Positions 8,408 to 9,187 of a DNA stretch of 9,187 nt are shown here, piece after piece. The stretch comes from Muribaculaceae bacterium (GTDB lineage Bacteria; Bacteroidota; Bacteroidia; Bacteroidales; Muribaculaceae), in contig JAFLTK010000045.1 in assembly GCA_022511505.1 (NCBI GenBank), positions 1 through 9,187 of the forward strand. The letters run 5' to 3'. A program made the position numbers and the translations under genes. Under the pieces are notes generated by a model. It had not been told where the DNA came from. It searched no databases and saw only the letters and a list, made by a program, of their open reading frames with translations. The first letter of the stretch is position 1, and each line of letters opens with the position of its first letter.

Positions 8408-8440
8408 ATGGATAAACCAGTTAAAATAATGGATATATGA
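8408..8440 (+). CDS. Possible 10-codon leader ORF overlapping the next gene
   Basis: ATG at 8408 opens a 10-codon frame (MDKPVKIMDI) whose TGA at 8438-8440 overlaps the ATG of the next gene in the sequence ATGA. GAAAAG just upstream could serve weakly as a ribosome contact. The overlap is the kind seen in translational coupling, but a frame this short can occur by chance and there is no other support. Confidence 0.15.
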   Translation: MDKPVKIMDI

Positions 8441-8781
8441 GAACAGTAAAAAATAGAAAAGAATTAATAGCAGCTATAAAATCTGGAGAGAGGGATTTTA
8501 TAGTAGAAGGGAAATCCCTTATTTTACAGTGCAAAGTAGCCAGTAAATTTAATAAGGTAAAAGATGTACCTAAAGAAGCTGTAGCTGCTGCTGTAGCTCC
8601 AGCTGCTTCCGTTTGTGGTATTACCACTACAGCTTTAATATCTATAACAGCTATAGTAATAGTAGGAGCTATAGCTATAATAGGTGTTTTAAAAGAATTA
8701 GAGGTAGTGATAGAGGTAGAAGATGTGAAAGGTAATAAAGGTAGAATAAAGGTTCGCAAGCCAATAGAAAGAACTCCTTAA
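8437..8781 (+). CDS. Small AT-rich membrane protein of unknown function
   Basis: I do not recognise a named family for this 114-residue product. Residues 1-38 form a charged N-terminal region (VKNRKELIAAIKSGERDFIV, then EGKSLILQ). Residues 48-85 are hydrophobic and rich in Ala, Val and Ile, giving one membrane helix at about 66-85 and possibly a hairpin. The tail, ELEVVIEVEDVKGNKGRIKVRK (in two parts: 87-96 and 97-108), alternates like a beta-hairpin. No signal peptide or lipobox is seen. Base and codon use differ sharply from all neighbours: sampled GC is about 35 percent against about 60 percent in the glycosyltransferase. Of 15 isoleucines 13 use ATA, 2 use ATT and none ATC; of 6 arginines 4 use AGA and 1 AGG. 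This points to recent transfer. The start is ATG at 8437, because an in-frame stop lies at 8422-8424. It sits 42 bases after the dipeptidase, with no terminator between. Confidence 0.72.
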   Translation: MRTVKNRKELIAAIKSGERDFIVEGKSLILQCKVASKFNKVKDVPKEAVAAAVAPAASVCGITTTALISITAIVIVGAIAIIGVLKELEVVIEVEDVKGNKGRIKVRKPIERTP

Positions 8782-8889
8782 GCTCTGGGAAGATACCGCT
8801 GATAGAAATAGCCTTGAAGGAGCTGATTATTACTCTGAAACTGGAGTCTGTTTTGTTGTTTCACCGCTGTTTCTGCCACCCTTGATATA
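8782..8889. other. Intergenic stretch, nothing recognised
   Basis: This stretch follows the small membrane protein gene. A frame without an ATG stays open to about 8885, but it shows no start codon, domain or bias that would support a gene. There is no T-run terminator for the upstream gene here. Together with 8890-9187 it makes about 400 bases without a convincing gene. Confidence 0.5.
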
Positions 8890-8930
8890 GAGGAGCCATT
8901 GCTCGTGACGAGGGGCTCCGGCTCCTCGTC
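8890..8930. other. Overlapping hairpins, one with a UNCG-type tetraloop
   Basis: GACGAGGGGC (8907-8916) pairs with GCTCCTCGTC (8921-8930), ten pairs with one G-U, around the loop TCCG. In RNA this is C(UCCG)G, a member of the extra-stable UNCG loop class. A competing perfect 8-bp stem, GAGGAGCC (8890-8897) with GGCTCCTC (8920-8927), uses the same right arm. The two folds therefore exclude each other. The sequence after it (CTAATCAAATTCC) has no T-run, so it is not a standard terminator. A role as processed 3' end, small RNA or attenuator is only inferred. Confidence 0.55.
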
Positions 8931-8953
8931 CTAATCAAATTCCACTCCATAAT

Positions 8954-9053
8954 TGCCGAGGTTTCGTCCGGTGCCTATCCGGGTTTCGTCCGGCGCCTAT
9001 CCGGGTCTCGTCCGGCGCCTATCCGGGGCTCGTCCGGCGCTTATCGCTCGGCA
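8954..9053. repeat. 7-bp inverted repeat enclosing the tandem array
   Basis: TGCCGAG at 8954-8960 and CTCGGCA at 9047-9053 are perfect reverse complements. They bracket the tandem array, leaving one base between the left arm and the first unit. The right arm overlaps the degraded end of the fourth unit by three bases. The 100-base block could be one structured RNA or a small palindromic element. Seven-base matches can arise by chance, but this position at both array edges is notable. Confidence 0.55.
8962..9049. repeat. 22-bp tandem repeat, four copies, with CCGG every 11 bp
   Basis: Four head-to-tail units start at 8962, 8984, 9006 and 9028. The unit reads TYTCGTCCGG followed by YGCCTATCCGGG. 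The first three are nearly identical; the fourth starts GCTCG and degrades at its end. CCGG begins at 8968, 8979, 8990, 9001, 9012, 9023 and 9034, an exact 11-bp spacing. Because 22 is not a multiple of three, the reading frame shifts at each copy, which argues against coding. CCGG is self-complementary, so neighbouring sites can pair as 4-bp stems with 7-base loops. It is not a CRISPR array, because there are no unique spacers. Confidence 0.88.
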
Positions 9054-9187
9054 GTTTGTCTCCGGGTGGTCTACACTTGACCTCTTTCATTGCCACTGAA
9101 CTGTATTTTTATGAATTTATTCATTCAATTTCAGGGCTCATTATACATTTTTTAAGTATTTTATAACGATTTTAAGCAAAATCCGAT
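9054..9187. other. AT-rich intergenic end of window, no gene seen
   Basis: The DNA turns AT-rich after about 9090. TACATTTT at 9144-9151 is one base off the TAnnTTTG promoter box and could precede a gene beyond the window, but this is weak. TGAATTTATTCA (9112-9123) is a short palindrome. The reverse strand has only a 17-codon frame here. Nothing supports a gene. Confidence 0.4.

Noticed and set aside
8491..8519. Inverted repeat AGGGATTT/AAATCCCT inside the small membrane protein gene
   Set aside because: It is an 8-bp match within coding DNA of low complexity and needs no special explanation.
8649..8676. Inverted repeat AGCTATAG/CTATAGCT in the same gene
   Set aside because: It results from repeated Ala-Ile codons (GCT ATA), whose junctions are palindromic.
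8907..8930. UNCG-loop hairpin as an intrinsic terminator
   Set aside because: No T-run follows on either strand, so the standard terminator pattern is not met.
8962..9049. Tandem repeats as a CRISPR array
   Set aside because: The units are directly adjacent 22-mers with no variable spacers, and there are no cas genes.

Overview
The window looks like chromosomal DNA from a gut-type Bacteroidota, order Bacteroidales; a Muribaculaceae-like genome is plausible, but this cannot be proved from the sequence. The reasons are a SusC/SusD outer-membrane pair, a Bacteroides-type -7 promoter box (TAnnTTTG form), no Shine-Dalgarno-like leaders, and GC-rich coding DNA with A/T-rich gaps.

Layout, all genes on the + strand. 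Positions 1-3039 hold a SusC-type TonB-dependent transporter whose 5' end lies outside the window. A 13-base gap separates it from a long SusD-type surface lipoprotein (3053-5101). A strong intrinsic terminator (5130-5172) closes this pair. A new promoter (around 5183-5216) drives a membrane-anchored family 2 glycosyltransferase (5247-6521). The gap from 6522 to 6756 is low-complexity DNA: a GTT-rich tract, two compact hairpins and an AAC-rich tract, arranged so that the outer tracts can partly pair. Next is a secreted C69-family dipeptidase (6757-8394). Close behind it is an AT-rich 114-codon gene for a small membrane protein of unknown function (8437-8781), whose codon use differs sharply from its neighbours. 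The last 400 bases have no convincing gene. They carry a hairpin with a UNCG-type loop and a 22-bp tandem array in which CCGG recurs every 11 bp, enclosed by a 7-bp inverted repeat.

How the genes work together: SusC and SusD would form one nutrient-import complex (lidded outer-membrane transporter), but no glycoside hydrolase, sulfatase or regulator is visible, so the substrate is unknown. The C69 dipeptidase is predicted to act on short peptides outside the cytoplasm. It is separated from the transporter pair by a terminator, a promoter and the glycosyltransferase, so a shared pathway is only a weak guess. The small AT-rich gene looks like a later arrival. The most unusual material is the two structured non-coding regions (6535-6756 and 8890-9053), the foreign-looking small gene, and a glycosyltransferase lacking the usual acidic DxD-type motif.
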